The position numbers and the translations under genes are program-made. The notes below the pieces were generated by a model. The model worked only from the letters and a program-made list of their open reading frames with translations. It was not told the DNA's origin and made no database searches. Source: RBG-16-66-20 sp036262835 (GTDB taxonomy: Bacteria; Pseudomonadota; Gammaproteobacteria; Burkholderiales; SG8-39). Taken from it: DNA of 64,000 nucleotides. The stretch lies in NCBI GenBank assembly GCA_036262835.1, contig DATAID010000084.1, positions 1 to 64,000 on the forward strand, in the 5' to 3' direction. Positions 32,760 through 43,917 of the stretch are shown piece after piece (position 1 is the stretch's first letter; every line of letters starts with the position of its first letter).

Positions 32760-33553
32760 GCGAGCCCCAGACCGAGCCCCAGCCGATCGCGCGCATCTAC
32801 GGCGAGCCGGTCATCGAGATCCCGGCCGATCTCTACATTCCCCCCGATGCGCTGGAGGTGATGCTGGAGGCCTTCCAGGGGCCGCTCGACCTGCTGCTCT
32901 ATCTCATCCGCAAGCAGAACCTCGACATCCTCGACATTCCGATGGCGCCGCTCACGCGCCAGTACCTGGAATACATCGAGATCATGCGCAACAAGAACTT
33001 CGAGCTCGCGGCCGAATACCTGGTCATGGCCGCGATGCTGATGGAGATCAAGTCGCGCATGCTGCTGCCCAAGCCGACGCTGACCGAGGAGGAGGAAGAT
33101 CCGCGTGCCGAGCTGGTGCGGCGCCTCCTCGAATACGAGCAGATGAAGGCTGCGGCGCAGAAGCTCGACGAGCTGCCCCGCGCCGGGCGCGACGTACTCT
33201 CGATCTCGGTCTTCATCGAGCGCACGGTCGAGGAGCGGCTGCCCGAGGTGCGGCCCGCCGATCTCGCCGAGGCCTGGCGCACGCTCCTTTACCGGGCGCG
33301 GCTTTCGGCCCACCACCACATTTCGCGCGAGGAGCTGTCGGTGCGCGAGCACATGAGCCAGATCCTGCGGCGCCTGCGCGAGCACCGCGTGCTGGAGTTC
33401 ACCGAGCTCTTCGATCCCGCGCGCGGCGTCGCCGTGCTCGTGGTCACGCTGCTTGCGCTGCTCGAGCTCGCGCGCGAGACGCTCATCGACGTCACCCAAT
33501 CCGAGGGGTTCGCCCCGATCTACGTGAGGATCGCCCATGCCGAGCCAAACTGA
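32756..33553 (+). CDS. scpA: Segregation and condensation protein ScpA
   Basis: ScpA is the kleisin that bridges the Smc heads. The ATG at 32756 overlaps the trpS stop and gives 265 residues. The family core is EAFQGPLDLLLYLIRKQNLDILDIPMAPLTRQYLEYIEIM, followed by AAEYLVMAAMLMEIKSRMLLP, with a winged-helix C-terminus. The frame continues upstream inside trpS, but that part is a shadow. Smc itself is encoded at 50682 in this window. Overlaps scpB by 17 bases. Confidence 0.95.
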   Translation: MSEPQTEPQPIARIYGEPVIEIPADLYIPPDALEVMLEAFQGPLDLLLYLIRKQNLDILDIPMAPLTRQYLEYIEIMRNKNFELAAEYLVMAAMLMEIKSRMLLPKPTLTEEEEDPRAELVRRLLEYEQMKAAAQKLDELPRAGRDVLSISVFIERTVEERLPEVRPADLAEAWRTLLYRARLSAHHHISREELSVREHMSQILRRLREHRVLEFTELFDPARGVAVLVVTLLALLELARETLIDVTQSEGFAPIYVRIAHAEPN

Positions 33554-34202
33554 AGTCAAGCGCATTCTCGAAGCGGCCCTGCTCTCATCGCAGGAGCCGC
33601 TCTCGCTCGCCGACATGAAGCGGATCTTCGAAGGCCAGGTCGAGCCGGGCCCGCTGAAGGAAGCGCTGGAAGAGCTGGGCAAGGACTGGGAGGGGAAGGC
33701 CGTCGGCCTCGTGCAGGTCGCGAGCGGCTGGCGCTTCCAGACCCGGCCGGATTTCCTGCCCTTCATCGAAAAACTCGACCCCGAGGCCTCGCCGCGCTAT
33801 TCGCGCGCCGTGATGGAGACGCTCGCGATCATTGCGTACCGCCAGCCGGTCACCCGCGGCGACATCGAAAACATCCGCGGCGTCGCCGTATCGGCGCAGA
33901 TCATCCAGGCGCTGGAGAATCGCGGCTGGGTCGATATCGTCGGCCATCGCGAGACCCCCGGACGGCCGGAGCTGCTCGCGACCACCAGGCGCTTCCTCGA
34001 CGACCTCGGCCTGCGCTCCCTCGAAGATCTGCCGCCGCTCGAGGAGATCGCGAGGACCGTCGAGTTGCCGCAGGCGCCCGCCGGGCATCCCGGGGCGACG
34101 ACCCAGCCGGCCGCCAATGAGCCGAACGCGGAGCCCAACGGGGACTCGCATGCCGAGCCGAGCGTCGAGCCCGACGCGCCAGCCGCCGAAGCCGCCAGCT
34201 AG
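33537..34202 (+). CDS. scpB: Segregation and condensation protein ScpB
   Basis: ScpB is the winged-helix dimer that binds ScpA in the Smc-ScpAB condensin. The 221-residue protein has the conserved KRILEAALLSSQEPLSLADMKRIF and ALEEL starts, SRAVMETLAIIAYRQPVTRGDIENIRGVAVS, and GHRETPGRPELLATT. The C-terminal 40 residues are Pro/Ala/Glu-rich and overlap the start of rluB by 53 bases, which may explain their odd composition. Confidence 0.95.
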   Translation: MPSQTEVKRILEAALLSSQEPLSLADMKRIFEGQVEPGPLKEALEELGKDWEGKAVGLVQVASGWRFQTRPDFLPFIEKLDPEASPRYSRAVMETLAIIAYRQPVTRGDIENIRGVAVSAQIIQALENRGWVDIVGHRETPGRPELLATTRRFLDDLGLRSLEDLPPLEEIARTVELPQAPAGHPGATTQPAANEPNAEPNGDSHAEPSVEPDAPAAEAAS

Positions 34203-34941
34203 CCCGCAGGGCGAGCGCGTTCAAAAACTGCTCGCCGCGGCGGGCTTCGGCTCGCGCCGCGAGATCGAACGCTGGGTTGAAGCGGGGCGGATTCGCATCG
34301 GGGATCGGATCGCGAAGCTCGGGGACCGGGCGGCGCCGGATGATCCGCTTTTTCTCGATGGGAAGCTTCTAGAGCTAAAGAAGAAAGCGAAAACCCGGGT
34401 GCTCGCCTACCACAAGCCCATCGGCGAAGTGGTCACGAGAAGCGACCCCGGAGGCCGTCCCACGGTGTTCGACCGTCTTCCGGCGATCGAGGGCGAGCGC
34501 TGGATCAACGTCGGGCGGCTCGACCTGAACTCCTCGGGGCTGCTTCTGTTCACCAACGACGGCGAGCTCGCCAACCGCTTGATGCATCCGAGGCAGCAAA
34601 TAGAGCGGGAGTACGAGGTGCGGGTGCAAGGCGGCCTGGACGAGACAAGGAGGAGCGCGCTCCTGAAGGGCGTGACTCTCGAGGACGGTCCCGCGAGGTT
34701 CAAGACCCTCGAGGACATGCAACGCGGGGAGGGGACCAATCGCTGGTACCGCGTGGTCCTCGCCGAGGGGCGCAATCGGGAAGTCCGCCGCATGGTCGAA
34801 GCCGTCGGTGCGCGGGTCAGCCGCTTGATCCGGGTGCGCTTCGGCCCCATCTGTCTGCCGAAGACGCTCGCAGCCGGGAGCCATGCGGAGCTGGGCGGCG
34901 AGCCTCTCGCGAAGATTGTGAAAGAAGCGAAAAGCGGTTAA
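34150..34941 (+). CDS. rluB: 23S rRNA pseudouridine synthase RluB-like
   Basis: RluB-type enzymes make pseudouridine 2605 of 23S rRNA. The ATG at 34150 gives 263 residues. An S4 RNA-binding domain (VQKLLAAAGFGSRREIERWVEAGRIRI) comes first. The catalytic domain has the Asp in VGRLDLNSSGLLLFTNDGELANRLMHP and the ending RNREVRRMVEAVGARVSRLIRVRFGP. It lacks the long basic C-terminal tail of E. coli RluB. The first 20 residues are low-complexity and lie in the scpB overlap, so a later start near 34203 is possible. Confidence 0.9.
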   Translation: MPSRASSPTRQPPKPPASPQGERVQKLLAAAGFGSRREIERWVEAGRIRIGDRIAKLGDRAAPDDPLFLDGKLLELKKKAKTRVLAYHKPIGEVVTRSDPGGRPTVFDRLPAIEGERWINVGRLDLNSSGLLLFTNDGELANRLMHPRQQIEREYEVRVQGGLDETRRSALLKGVTLEDGPARFKTLEDMQRGEGTNRWYRVVLAEGRNREVRRMVEAVGARVSRLIRVRFGPICLPKTLAAGSHAELGGEPLAKIVKEAKSG

Positions 34942-34964
34942 ACTTCAGGGGTTTCGTGCAGCAT

Positions 34965-35009
34965 GGGAGCCGCGGCTCCCGGGAAAGATGGGCTTCGGCC
35001 CATTTTTTG
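34965..35009 (+). terminator. Leader hairpins with Rho-independent terminator before rimP
   Basis: A perfect 16-base palindrome GGGAGCCGCGGCTCCC (34965-34980) is followed by the hairpin ATGGGC-TTCG-GCCCAT (34988-35003) and six T. The second hairpin has the form of an intrinsic terminator. It may end rluB transcription or act as an attenuator in the rimP-nusA-infB leader, with the first hairpin as a partner structure. Confidence 0.8.
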
Positions 35010-35043
35010 TTTGTGCGGTCGCGCAGTTTTGCTGGGTGCAAGC

Positions 35044-35475
35044 ATGGCGATAGCGGCGGTGGTCGAAACGACCCTGGCAGGCATGGGGTTCGAGCTGGTG
35101 GATGCCCAGGTATCCAACCACGGACGGTTGCTGCGCATCTTCATCGACCGGCCCGGAGGCATCACCGTGGACCACTGCGCGGACGTAAGCCGGCAGTTGT
35201 CCCATGTGCTGGCGGTCGAGGGCATCGACTACGACCGGCTGGAAGTGTCCTCGCCGGGCCTCGACCGGCCGTTGCGGAAGCTCGCGGATTTCGAGCGCTT
35301 CACCGGCCAGAAGGCGGAAGTGCGGATGCGGGTCGCGGACCAGACCGGCCGGCGCAAATACGCGGGCGCGATCCTGGGCGCCGCGCAGGGCAAGGTCAGG
35401 CTGCAGGTGGAAGACCGCGAGGTGGAGCTGGACCTTGGCGGAATGGACCGGGCGAAGCTGATACCGGAATTGTGA
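35044..35475 (+). CDS. rimP: Ribosome maturation factor RimP
   Basis: RimP assists 30S subunit assembly. The ATG at 35044 gives 143 residues. Family features are GFELVDAQVSNHGRLLRIFIDRPGGITVDHCADVSRQLSHVL and LEVSSPGLDRPLRKLADFERF. An in-frame start at 34963 would read through the leader hairpins and is rejected. It heads the rimP-nusA-infB-rbfA-truB operon, a universal proteobacterial arrangement, and ends 7 bases before nusA. Confidence 0.96.
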   Translation: MAIAAVVETTLAGMGFELVDAQVSNHGRLLRIFIDRPGGITVDHCADVSRQLSHVLAVEGIDYDRLEVSSPGLDRPLRKLADFERFTGQKAEVRMRVADQTGRRKYAGAILGAAQGKVRLQVEDREVELDLGGMDRAKLIPEL

Positions 35476-35482
35476 GGAATAC

Positions 35483-37057
35483 GTGGCAACGACGACGACG
35501 ACGAATTCGACGACTCAGGCGGGAACCGGGAACCGGGAGCTGGTGATGCTGGCCGACGTGCTGGCGCGGGAAAAAAACGTCCCGCGCGACATCGTGTTCG
35601 GCGCGCTGGAGCTCGCGCTCGCCTCGGCGACCAAGAAGAAGTACAGCGAGGACATCGATGTGCGGGTGTCGATGGACAAGAACACCGGCGCCTACGAGAC
35701 CTTCCGCCGCTGGCGCGTGGTCGTGGACGACGAGCCGGACTACAACACGGCGCAGATGTACTGCCTCGAGGAGGCGCAGGACCGCAAGCCCGACGCCAAG
35801 ATCGGCGACTACCTCGAGGAGCCGCTGCCGAACGTGGAATTCGGCCGCATCGGCGCGCAGACCGCCAAGCAGGTGATCCTGCAGAGGATCCGCGACGCCG
35901 AGCGCGAGCAGATCCTGAACGATTTCCTCTCGCGCGGCGACGAGCTGGTCACCGGCACCGTCAAGCGCATGGAGCGCGGCAACGCGATCGTGGAGTCGGG
36001 GCGCCTCGAAGCGCTGCTGCCCCGCGAGCAGATGATCCCCAAGGAAAACCTGCGCGTGGGCGATCGCGTGCGCGCCTGGGTGATGAAGATCGACCGCGGC
36101 GCGCGCGGTCCGCAGCTGATCCTTTCGCGCACGGCGCCGCAGTTCATCATGAAGCTCTTCGAGCTGGAGGTGCCCGAGATCGAGGAGAAGCTGCTCGAGA
36201 TCAAGTCGGCGGCGCGCGATCCGGGCATCCGTGCCAAGATCGCGGTGCACACGACCGACCGCCGCATCGACCCGATCGGCACCTGCGTGGGCATGCGCGG
36301 CTCGCGCGTGCAGGCGGTGACGCAGGAGCTCGCCGGCGAGCGAGTCGACATCGTGCTCTGGTCGGCCGATCCGGCGACCTTCGTGATCGGCGCGCTCGCG
36401 CCGGCCGAGGTGAGCTCGATCCTCGTCGACGAGGAAAAGCACGCGATGGACGTGGTGGTGGACGAGGAGAACCTCGCGATCGCCATCGGCCGCAGCGGCC
36501 AGAACGTCCGGCTCGCCTCCGAGCTGACCGGCTGGACCATCAACCTCATGACCGAGGAAGAGTCGACCAAGAAGCAGGCCGAGGAGTCGACCCGCACCAA
36601 GACGCTGTTCATGGAGCGGCTCGACGTCGACGAGGAGGTGGCCGACATCCTCATCCACGAAGGCTTCTCCACGCTCGAGGAAGTCGCCTACGTGCCGATC
36701 AACGAGATGATGGAGATCGACGCGTTCGACGAGAATACGGTGAACGAGCTGCGCAGCCGCGCGCGCAATGCGCTGCTGGTGCAGGCGATCGCGAGCGAGG
36801 AGAGCCTGGAGGGCGTCGATCCCAAGCTCCTGCAGCTCGAAGGCGTGGACCAGTCGCTGGCGGCCAAGCTCGCCAAGGGCGGGATCAAGACGCGCGACGA
36901 CCTGGCCGACCTCGCCGTGGACGAGCTCTCGGCGCTGACGGGCCTCGAGGAAGACCCGGCGAAGAAGCTGATCATGGCCGCCCGCGCGCACTGGTTTGAA
37001 GGGGAAGCCCAGGGCTCGGCCCAGGCCGTCGCGCCCGCGGCGAAGGGAGCTGCCTAA
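35483..37057 (+). CDS. nusA: Transcription termination/antitermination factor NusA
   Basis: NusA binds RNA polymerase and controls pausing, termination and antitermination. The N-terminal domain has NRELVMLADVLAREKNVPRDIVFGALELALASATKKK, followed by S1 (GDELVTGTVKRMERGNAIVES) and two KH domains (DPIGTCVGMRGSRVQAVTQEL and IAIGRSGQNVRLASELTGW). Two C-terminal acidic-repeat units follow, giving 524 residues. The GTG at 35483 has GAGG 5 bases upstream and adds about 16 Thr-rich residues encoded by an ACG repeat before the usual start. That extension is unusual; no start codon lies at the normal position. Confidence 0.96.
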   Translation: MATTTTTNSTTQAGTGNRELVMLADVLAREKNVPRDIVFGALELALASATKKKYSEDIDVRVSMDKNTGAYETFRRWRVVVDDEPDYNTAQMYCLEEAQDRKPDAKIGDYLEEPLPNVEFGRIGAQTAKQVILQRIRDAEREQILNDFLSRGDELVTGTVKRMERGNAIVESGRLEALLPREQMIPKENLRVGDRVRAWVMKIDRGARGPQLILSRTAPQFIMKLFELEVPEIEEKLLEIKSAARDPGIRAKIAVHTTDRRIDPIGTCVGMRGSRVQAVTQELAGERVDIVLWSADPATFVIGALAPAEVSSILVDEEKHAMDVVVDEENLAIAIGRSGQNVRLASELTGWTINLMTEEESTKKQAEESTRTKTLFMERLDVDEEVADILIHEGFSTLEEVAYVPINEMMEIDAFDENTVNELRSRARNALLVQAIASEESLEGVDPKLLQLEGVDQSLAAKLAKGGIKTRDDLADLAVDELSALTGLEEDPAKKLIMAARAHWFEGEAQGSAQAVAPAAKGAA

Positions 37058-39588
<2,531 letters not shown>

Positions 39589-39592
<4 letters not shown>

Positions 39593-39933
39593 GTCGCGGG
39601 CGGCCACGCAAGGTGGCCGACCTGATTCAGCGCGAGCTCTCCGACCTGCTGCGCAGGGAAGTTCGCGATCCGCGCGTCGGCATGGTCACGATCACGGCGG
39701 TGGACGTTTCGCCCGACCTTTCCCACGCCAAAGTCTTCTTCACCCTGCTGGAAGAAAAAGACAGGGAAACGACCACTCAAGGGCTGCAGCGCGCCGCAGG
39801 CTACCTGCGCTCGCAGATCGCGAATCGCATCAAGCTCTATACGACGCCGGAGCTGCGCTTTGTGTACGACGAGTCGATCGAGCGCGGCGACCACCTCTCG
39901 CAGCTGATCGACAAGGCGAATCGCCGGTCGTGA
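39589..39933 (+). CDS. rbfA: 30S ribosome-binding factor RbfA
   Basis: RbfA is a KH-fold factor for 16S rRNA maturation and cold adaptation. The GTG at 39589 overlaps the infB stop (GTGA) and gives 114 residues. RPRKVADLIQRELSDLLRREVRDPRVGMVTITAVDVSPDLSHAKVFFT is the family core, and LRSQIANRIKLYTTPELRFVYDESIERG is the second half. The frame is open further upstream within infB, but the overlap start is the conserved one. Confidence 0.95.
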
Positions 39934-40799
39934 CCCGCCGCAAGCTCGACGGCGTGCTGCTGCTCGACAAGCCCGTGGGCCCCAGCTCGGGCACGGTGCT
40001 GCAGGCGGCGAAGAAGCTGCTCGACGCGAAAAAGGCCGGGCATGCGGGCACGCTCGACCCGCTCGCCTCGGGGCTCCTGCCGCTGCTCTTCGGCGAGGCG
40101 ACCAAGTTCGCCCAGTTCGGGCTGGATGCGCCCAAGGAGTATGTGGCGCAAGTCCGCCTCGGAGCGACGACCGAGACGGGCGATGCGGAGGGCAGGGTGC
40201 TCGAGGAGCAGCCCGTCGCCGTCGATGATGCGACCCTCGAGCGCGCGCTGGCCCGCTTTCGCGGCGTGATCGAGCAGGTGCCGCCCATGTATTCGGCGCT
40301 CAAGCGCGACGGACAGCCGCTTTACGCGCTCGCGCGCGCGGGGCAGACGGTCGAGCGCGCGCCCCGCAAAGTCGAGATTCACGCGCTCGAGCTGCTCGGG
40401 CGCCAGGGCGAGACGCTGGAGATTCGGGTCGGCTGCAGCAAAGGCACCTACATCCGCCAGCTTGCGGTCGACCTGGGCGCGGCGCTCGGCACCGGCGCCC
40501 ATCTGGCCGCGCTCCGGCGCACCGCCGTCGGAAAGCTGAGGATCGAGGACGCGATCACCCTGGAGGCGCTCCGGACTCAGGGGGCCGCCGCCCTGAAATC
40601 GATGGATTGCCTGCTGGAAGACCTGCCGCGGCTCGACCTCGAGTCGCGCGAGGCGAGCCGATTCCTGCAGGGCGCGCCGGTCGCCCTCGAGGGAGGAAAG
40701 GAGGGCGATTGGCGGGTCTACGGCGAGGGAGCCCTGCTGGGCGTGGGCCGCCTGGCCGATGGGCGGCTGCAGCCGCGCAGGTCAGTTGCAAGAGGCTGA
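39930..40799 (+). CDS. truB: tRNA pseudouridine(55) synthase TruB
   Basis: TruB makes pseudouridine 55 in the T-loop of tRNAs. The GTG at 39930 overlaps rbfA (GTGA). The 289-residue protein has LDGVLLLDKPVGPSSGTVLQAAKKLL, the catalytic Asp in AGHAGTLDPLASGLLPLLFGEATKFAQF, and RFRGVIEQVPPMYSALKRDGQPLYALAR. A PUA-like C-terminus follows. It is the last gene of the rimP operon; rpsO follows with its own promoter. Confidence 0.96.
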   Translation: MTRRKLDGVLLLDKPVGPSSGTVLQAAKKLLDAKKAGHAGTLDPLASGLLPLLFGEATKFAQFGLDAPKEYVAQVRLGATTETGDAEGRVLEEQPVAVDDATLERALARFRGVIEQVPPMYSALKRDGQPLYALARAGQTVERAPRKVEIHALELLGRQGETLEIRVGCSKGTYIRQLAVDLGAALGTGAHLAALRRTAVGKLRIEDAITLEALRTQGAAALKSMDCLLEDLPRLDLESREASRFLQGAPVALEGGKEGDWRVYGEGALLGVGRLADGRLQPRRSVARG

Positions 40800-40816
40800 A
40801 AAACCACGGAAAACAC

Positions 40817-40846
40817 TTGTTGCGGCAGGGCATTCTCGGATAGAAT
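40817..40846 (+). promoter_or_regulatory. rpsO promoter
   Basis: TTGTTG (40817-40822) and TAGAAT (40841-40846) are separated by 18 bp, 38 bases before the rpsO ATG. A stronger start here than read-through from truB fits the need for high ribosomal protein expression. Confidence 0.6.
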
Positions 40847-40884
40847 CCCGCCCTCACACAAAGAGCCAGAGAGAGACTTAAGAC

Positions 40885-41154
40885 ATGAGTTTGCAGGTTG
40901 CGCAGAAAGCGCAAGTCGTAAAGCAGTATCAGCGCGCCGGAAACGACACCGGCTCGCCCGAGGTGCAGATCGCCCTTCTCACCGAGCGCATCAACGGCCT
41001 GGCCGAGCACTTCAAGACCCACGTGAAGGATTTCCACTCGCGGCGCGGGCTGCTCAAGCTCGTGAGCCAGCGTCGCAAGCTCCTCGACTACCTGAAGCGC
41101 AAGGACGCGGACAAGTATCGGTCGATCATCGACCGGCTCGGCCTGCGCAAGTAA
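40885..41154 (+). CDS. rpsO: 30S ribosomal protein S15
   Basis: S15 binds the central domain of 16S rRNA. The 89-residue length is exact for the family. The core is GSPEVQIALLTERINGLAEHFKTHVKDFHSRRGLLKLVSQRRKLLDYLKRKD, with the rRNA-contacting HSRRGLLKL segment. It is placed between truB and pnp as in most proteobacteria. A purine-rich GAGAGAGAC precedes the ATG at 40885. Confidence 0.98.
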   Translation: MSLQVAQKAQVVKQYQRAGNDTGSPEVQIALLTERINGLAEHFKTHVKDFHSRRGLLKLVSQRRKLLDYLKRKDADKYRSIIDRLGLRK

Positions 41155-41170
41155 CTCCCCCGAATGCCGC

Positions 41171-41209
41171 GGCAAAGGACCCTCATCGGTGCGATGAGCG
41201 CTTTTTGCC
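41171..41209 (+). terminator. rpsO-pnp intergenic hairpin
   Basis: CTCATCG-GTG-CGATGAG (41182-41198) forms a 7-bp stem followed by CGC and five T. An outer pairing GGCAAA (41171-41176) with TTTGCC (41204-41209) extends it. It can act as a partial terminator after rpsO, and its position matches the pnp leader hairpin that RNase III and PNPase use for autoregulation in E. coli; that role is inferred here. Confidence 0.7.
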
Positions 41210-41234
41210 GCCTGCCCTCTAAAAGGAACGCCCT

Positions 41235-43340
41235 TTGACTCCCACCAAGAAGACCTTCACGCTCGGCACGCAGCAGTACACCCTCGAGACCGGAGAAATC
41301 GCCCGCCAGGCGCACGGCGCGGTGCTTTGCACGGTGGAGGACACCGTGGTCCTCGCAGCGGTGACCGCCTCCAAATCGCCCAAGCCGGGCCAGAGCTTTT
41401 TTCCGCTCACGGTGGACTACGCGGAGAAGACCTATGCCGCGGGCAAGATTCCGGGCGGCTTCTTCAAGCGCGAAGGCCGGCCGACCGAGAAGGAGACGCT
41501 GACCAGCCGCCTCATCGACCGCCCGTTCCGCCCGCTTTTTCCGGACGGCTTCTATAACGAGGTGCAGGTCGTCGCGCAGGTGCTCTCGCTCAACCCCGAG
41601 GTCGACGCCGACATCCCGGCGATGATCGCAGTCTCGGCGGCGCTCACCCTCTCGGGCGTGCCGTTCAACGGCCCGATCGGCGCCTGCCGCGTCGGCTACC
41701 TGAACGGCCAGTACGTGATCAACCCGACCATGACGCAGCTGAAGGAGTCGCAGCTGAACCTCGTCGTCGCGGGCACGAGCCAGGGCGTGCTGATGGTCGA
41801 GTCCGAGGCGCTCGAGCTGCCCGAGGAAACGATGCTCGGCGCCGTGGTGTATGGCCACGAGCAGATGCAGGCCGCAATCAACGCGATTGAAGAGCTGGCG
41901 GAAGTGGCCGGCAAGCCGGCCTGGGACTGGAAGGCGCCCGAGCAGGACGAGGCGCTCTCAGGGAAGATCACCAGCCTCGCGGAAGCCGACTTGCGAGCCG
42001 CGTTCGACCTGCGCCAGAAGAGCGCGCGCTCCGAGGCGCTCAAGGCGGTGGGCAAGAAAGTGCACGAGGCCGTGGGCATCGGCAGCGAAGGCGGGCCCGA
42101 CCTGAACACGGTGAACGACCTCCTTTTCGCGCTCGAGTCGAAGATCGTGCGCAACAAGATCCTCGACGGCGAGCCGCGCATCGACGGCCGCGACACGCGG
42201 ACCGTGCGCCCGATCACGATCCGCACGGGCGTCCTGCCGCGCACGCACGGCTCGGCGCTCTTCACGCGCGGCGAGACCCAGGCGCTCGTCACCGTCACGC
42301 TCGGCACCGGGCGCGACGAGCAGATCATCGACGCGCTCGCCGGCGAGTACCGCGAGCGCTTCATGTTTCACTACAACATGCCGCCGTACGCCACCGGCGA
42401 GACCGGCCGGTACGGCTTCACCAAGCGCCGCGAAATCGGCCATGGCCGCCTCGCCAAGCGCTCGCTCGTGGGCATGCTGCCCCCCGCCACGGAATTCGGC
42501 TACTCGCTGCGCGTGGTGTCGGAGATCACCGAGTCGAACGGCTCCTCGTCGATGGCCTCCGTGTGCGGCGGCAGCCTCGCGCTCATGGACGCGGGCGTGC
42601 CGATCAAGGACCACGTCGCCGGCATCGCCATGGGCCTCATCAAGGAAGGCAACCGCTTCGCGGTGCTGACCGACATCCTCGGCGACGAGGATCACCTCGG
42701 CGACATGGACTTCAAGGTCGCGGGCACCGAGAACGGCCTCACCGCGCTGCAGATGGACCTCAAGATCGAGTCGATCACCAAGGAGATCATGCGCGTCGCG
42801 CTCGCGCAGGCCCGCGAGGCGCGGCTGTCGATCCTCAAGCAGATGAAGGAAAGCATCTCCGGCTCGCGCACCGAGCTCTCCTCGTTCGCGCCGCGCATCA
42901 TCAAGATCAAGATCAACCCGGACAAGATCCGCGACGTCATCGGCAAGGGCGGCGTGGTCATCCGCGGCATCCAGGAAGAAACCGGCACCACCATCGAGAT
43001 CGAGGACGACGGCACCATCTCGATCGCTTGCGTGGCGGCCGAGGGCGGCGAAGCGGCGCGCAAGCGCATCCAGGACATCACCGCCGACGTCGAGGTCGGC
43101 AAGGTCTACGAAGGCCCGGTGCTGCGCCTGCTCGATTTCGGCGCCATCATCCAGCTGCTGCCGGGCAGGGACGGCCTCCTGCACATCTCGCAGATCAGCA
43201 AGGAGCGCGTCAACGCGGTCTCCGACTATCTCAAGGAAGGCCAGATCGTGAAGGTCAAGGTGCTCGAGGCCGACGACAAGGGCAGAGTACGCCTGTCGAT
43301 GAAGGCGGTCGGCGAGCAGGAAACCGCGAAGACGGGGTAA
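41235..43340 (+). CDS. pnp: Polynucleotide phosphorylase
   Basis: PNPase degrades RNA 3' to 5' with phosphate. The start is TTG at 41235 (AAGGA 9 bases before), giving 701 residues. The protein has two RNase PH domains (FPLTVDYAEKTYAAGKIPGGFFKREGRPTEKE, and ALVTVTLGTGRDEQ with the catalytic core SNGSSSMASVCGGSLALMDAG). A KH domain (IRDVIGKGGVVIRGIQEETG) and an S1 domain (GPVLRLLDFGAIIQLLPGRDGLLHISQIS) follow. A TTG start is weak and often goes with autoregulation of this gene. A hairpin lies in the leader. Confidence 0.97.
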   Translation: MTPTKKTFTLGTQQYTLETGEIARQAHGAVLCTVEDTVVLAAVTASKSPKPGQSFFPLTVDYAEKTYAAGKIPGGFFKREGRPTEKETLTSRLIDRPFRPLFPDGFYNEVQVVAQVLSLNPEVDADIPAMIAVSAALTLSGVPFNGPIGACRVGYLNGQYVINPTMTQLKESQLNLVVAGTSQGVLMVESEALELPEETMLGAVVYGHEQMQAAINAIEELAEVAGKPAWDWKAPEQDEALSGKITSLAEADLRAAFDLRQKSARSEALKAVGKKVHEAVGIGSEGGPDLNTVNDLLFALESKIVRNKILDGEPRIDGRDTRTVRPITIRTGVLPRTHGSALFTRGETQALVTVTLGTGRDEQIIDALAGEYRERFMFHYNMPPYATGETGRYGFTKRREIGHGRLAKRSLVGMLPPATEFGYSLRVVSEITESNGSSSMASVCGGSLALMDAGVPIKDHVAGIAMGLIKEGNRFAVLTDILGDEDHLGDMDFKVAGTENGLTALQMDLKIESITKEIMRVALAQAREARLSILKQMKESISGSRTELSSFAPRIIKIKINPDKIRDVIGKGGVVIRGIQEETGTTIEIEDDGTISIACVAAEGGEAARKRIQDITADVEVGKVYEGPVLRLLDFGAIIQLLPGRDGLLHISQISKERVNAVSDYLKEGQIVKVKVLEADDKGRVRLSMKAVGEQETAKTG

Positions 43341-43356
43341 GGAAGGAAAAACCTGG

Positions 43357-43376
43357 ATCCCCGCTTTCGCGGGGAT
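43357..43376. terminator. ATCCCCGC-N4-GCGGGGAT hairpin between pnp and dksA
   Basis: The 8-bp stem with a TTTC loop lies between the convergent pnp and dksA genes. On the minus strand it is followed after five bases by a T run, so it can end dksA transcription; on the plus strand it lacks a T run. The flanks (CTGG before, GGCG after) resemble the dispersed ATTCCC-N-GGGAAT type hairpin repeats of betaproteobacteria. Only this copy was noticed here. Confidence 0.6.
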
Positions 43377-43386
43377 GGCGAAATGG

Positions 43387-43806
43387 CTATTTCGCCACCT
43401 GCCGCTCGCGCATCTCGTCGAGCGTCTTGCAGTCGATGCACAGCGTCGCCGTCGGGCGCGCCTCCAGCCGCTTCAGGCCGATCTCCACGCCGCAGCTGTC
43501 GCAGTAGCCGTACTCGTTCGCGTCGATGCGGCCGATCGTCTCGTCGATCTTCTTGATGAGCTTGCGCTCGCGGTCGCGGTTGCGAAGCTCGAGCGCCATG
43601 TCGGATTCCTGGCTCGCGCGATCGTTCGGGTCGGCGAACACGGTCGCCTCGTCCTGCATCGTGTGCACGGTGCGATCGATCTCCTGCGAGAGCTCGGCCT
43701 TCACGCTCTCGAGGATCTTGCGGAAATGCGAGCGCTGCTTCGCGTTCATGTACTCCTCGCCTTTTTTCGGGGCGTAGGGCGTGAACGCTTTTCTCGTCAG
43801 CTCCAC
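43387..43806 (-). CDS. dksA: RNA polymerase-binding transcription factor DksA
   Basis: DksA enters the secondary channel of RNA polymerase and works with ppGpp. The 139-residue protein has the coiled-coil tip residues in FADPNDRASQESDMALELRNRDRERKLIKKI (acidic DPNDRA). A C4 zinc finger has YCDSCG and LCIDCK. The N-terminus GEEYMNAKQRSHFRKIL is conserved. The GTG at 43806 gives the usual length. The gene is divergent from the tRNA cluster. Confidence 0.96.
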   Translation of the reverse strand: MELTRKAFTPYAPKKGEEYMNAKQRSHFRKILESVKAELSQEIDRTVHTMQDEATVFADPNDRASQESDMALELRNRDRERKLIKKIDETIGRIDANEYGYCDSCGVEIGLKRLEARPTATLCIDCKTLDEMRERQVAK

Positions 43807-43886
43807 CGTGATTTTTCGCTTGTGGCCAAAAAAATGAAGGCGCCTTTATAGCAGAAAAGCCCCCCTGCCGCCAGCCGAAAAGGGAG

Positions 43887-43892
43887 TATGAT
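43887..43892 (+). promoter_or_regulatory. Candidate -10 of the tRNA cluster
   Basis: TATGAT lies 26 bases before tRNA-Pro, with a start site predicted near 43899. No convincing -35 is visible at the proper distance. The intergenic space of 111 bases must also hold the dksA promoter; a minus-strand CTATAAA at 43851-43845 is the best candidate for that. Confidence 0.35.
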
Positions 43893-43917
43893 TGGCGCCC
43901 TTTTTGTAAGGATTGCG

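Noticed and set aside
43357..43376. Possible mobile REP-like element
   Set aside because: A single hairpin copy with no transposase or further copies seen; kept only as a terminator-like feature.
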